A stretch of 64,000 nt of DNA from Forficula auricularia (lineage: Eukaryota; Arthropoda; Insecta; Dermaptera; Forficulidae). Where the stretch lies: NCBI GenBank assembly GCA_024734495.1, contig JALMQS010000556.1, forward strand, positions 434,001 to 498,000. The letters run 5' to 3'. Position numbers and translations under genes: made by a program. The notes below the pieces were generated by a model. The model had not been told where the DNA came from. It did no database searches and worked only from the letters and a program-made list of their open reading frames with translations. Shown here piece after piece: positions 63,833 through 64,000 of the stretch; the stretch's first letter is position 1; the number at the start of each line of letters is the position of its first letter.

Positions 63833-64000
63833 CATTAAGTGTCCATGTGTGTGTGTGTGCGCGCAAGTGTGTGTAAATTAGTGTAGGGATCAGATTATAC
63901 AGCCGGACAAATATTTGCATTATTTTATTAGTTAATTATTTGTACGTCAATAGCAGGAGATGGTTAATTTAAAAAAAAAGCAATACAATCGCTTTCTGTT
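63833..64000. other. (GT)n run and AT-rich edge
   Basis: gtgtgtgtgtgtgcgcgcaa at 63845-63866 is a short microsatellite at the mariner breakpoint. The rest has no feature. Confidence 0.55.

Noticed and set aside
63827..63920. N-terminal extension of the mariner frame at 63.3-63.9 kb (MQIFVRLYNL...THTHTW)
   Set aside because: It is translated from a (GT)n microsatellite and unrelated sequence beyond the transposon breakpoint.
1..64000. Bacterial-style operons, ribosome binding sites or terminators
   Set aside because: The composition, SINE/LINE/MITE content and lack of compact genes show eukaryotic nuclear DNA; apparent Shine-Dalgarno or hairpin-plus-T signals are chance or belong to foldback elements.

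Overview
This window looks like AT-rich, transposon-dense nuclear DNA from an insect. I recognise no host protein-coding gene, rRNA gene or intact tRNA gene in it. Long ATG-to-stop frames are rare. Every protein frame I can name belongs to a mobile element: RTE, R4/Dong-like and CR1/jockey-like LINEs, a Penelope-like element, and three mariner copies. Several non-coding families are of kinds I associate with Lepidoptera and their relatives: an element with 'accgacttcaaaaa' ends, a repeat containing 'agggttccgttt', and tRNA-derived SINEs. Lepidoptera or Trichoptera is therefore my best guess, from remembered repeat families only and not tested.

Layout. 0-8 kb: an RTE fragment with a 13-bp target duplication, several foldback elements, and a 1-kb foldback with TA target sites carrying a SINE. 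8-15 kb: a deleted mariner, two large 'ccgacttc' elements, a hAT-type element packed with GATGCG repeats, and tRNA-like foldbacks. 15-20 kb: a palindrome with hammerhead-like motifs, a roughly 371-bp tandem array broken by a LINE 3' end, and a SINE. 20-27 kb: an unequal segmental duplication, hAT and foldback MITEs, and a TIR repeat family. 27.8-29.6 kb: a TIR element holding a LINE tail, in whose (ATT)n tail a Dong-like element sits. 30-42 kb: foldbacks, a Penelope-like element with its hammerhead motif, and a cluster of nested palindromes and SINEs. 42-48 kb: a strongly C-rich island, two more 'ccgacttc' elements and a rearranged mariner. 48-64 kb: hammerhead-bearing short repeats, Harbinger and hAT MITEs, another LINE, palindromes ending in 'gtttcac', and a mariner 3' half.

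The most interesting signal is a set of at least nine short structures sharing the plan CTGANGA - one extra A/T - helix II - GAAA(C). The helix II sequences differ but pair in each case (GGGGGC/GCCCUC, GGAGA/UCUCC, GUC/GAC, GGGU/ACCC, GAUUGG/CCGAUC). One lies at the 3' side of a Penelope-like ORF, where hammerhead ribozymes are an established feature. Others lie in palindromes or in short repeats with no ORF, resembling non-autonomous 'retrozyme'-type elements. A second pattern is palindromes whose arms are unrelated between loci while the centre is conserved (tRNA-like, or 'gtttcac').

Stretches with no recognisable element are listed. Some are homeodomain-core-rich and could be regulatory, but that is speculative.
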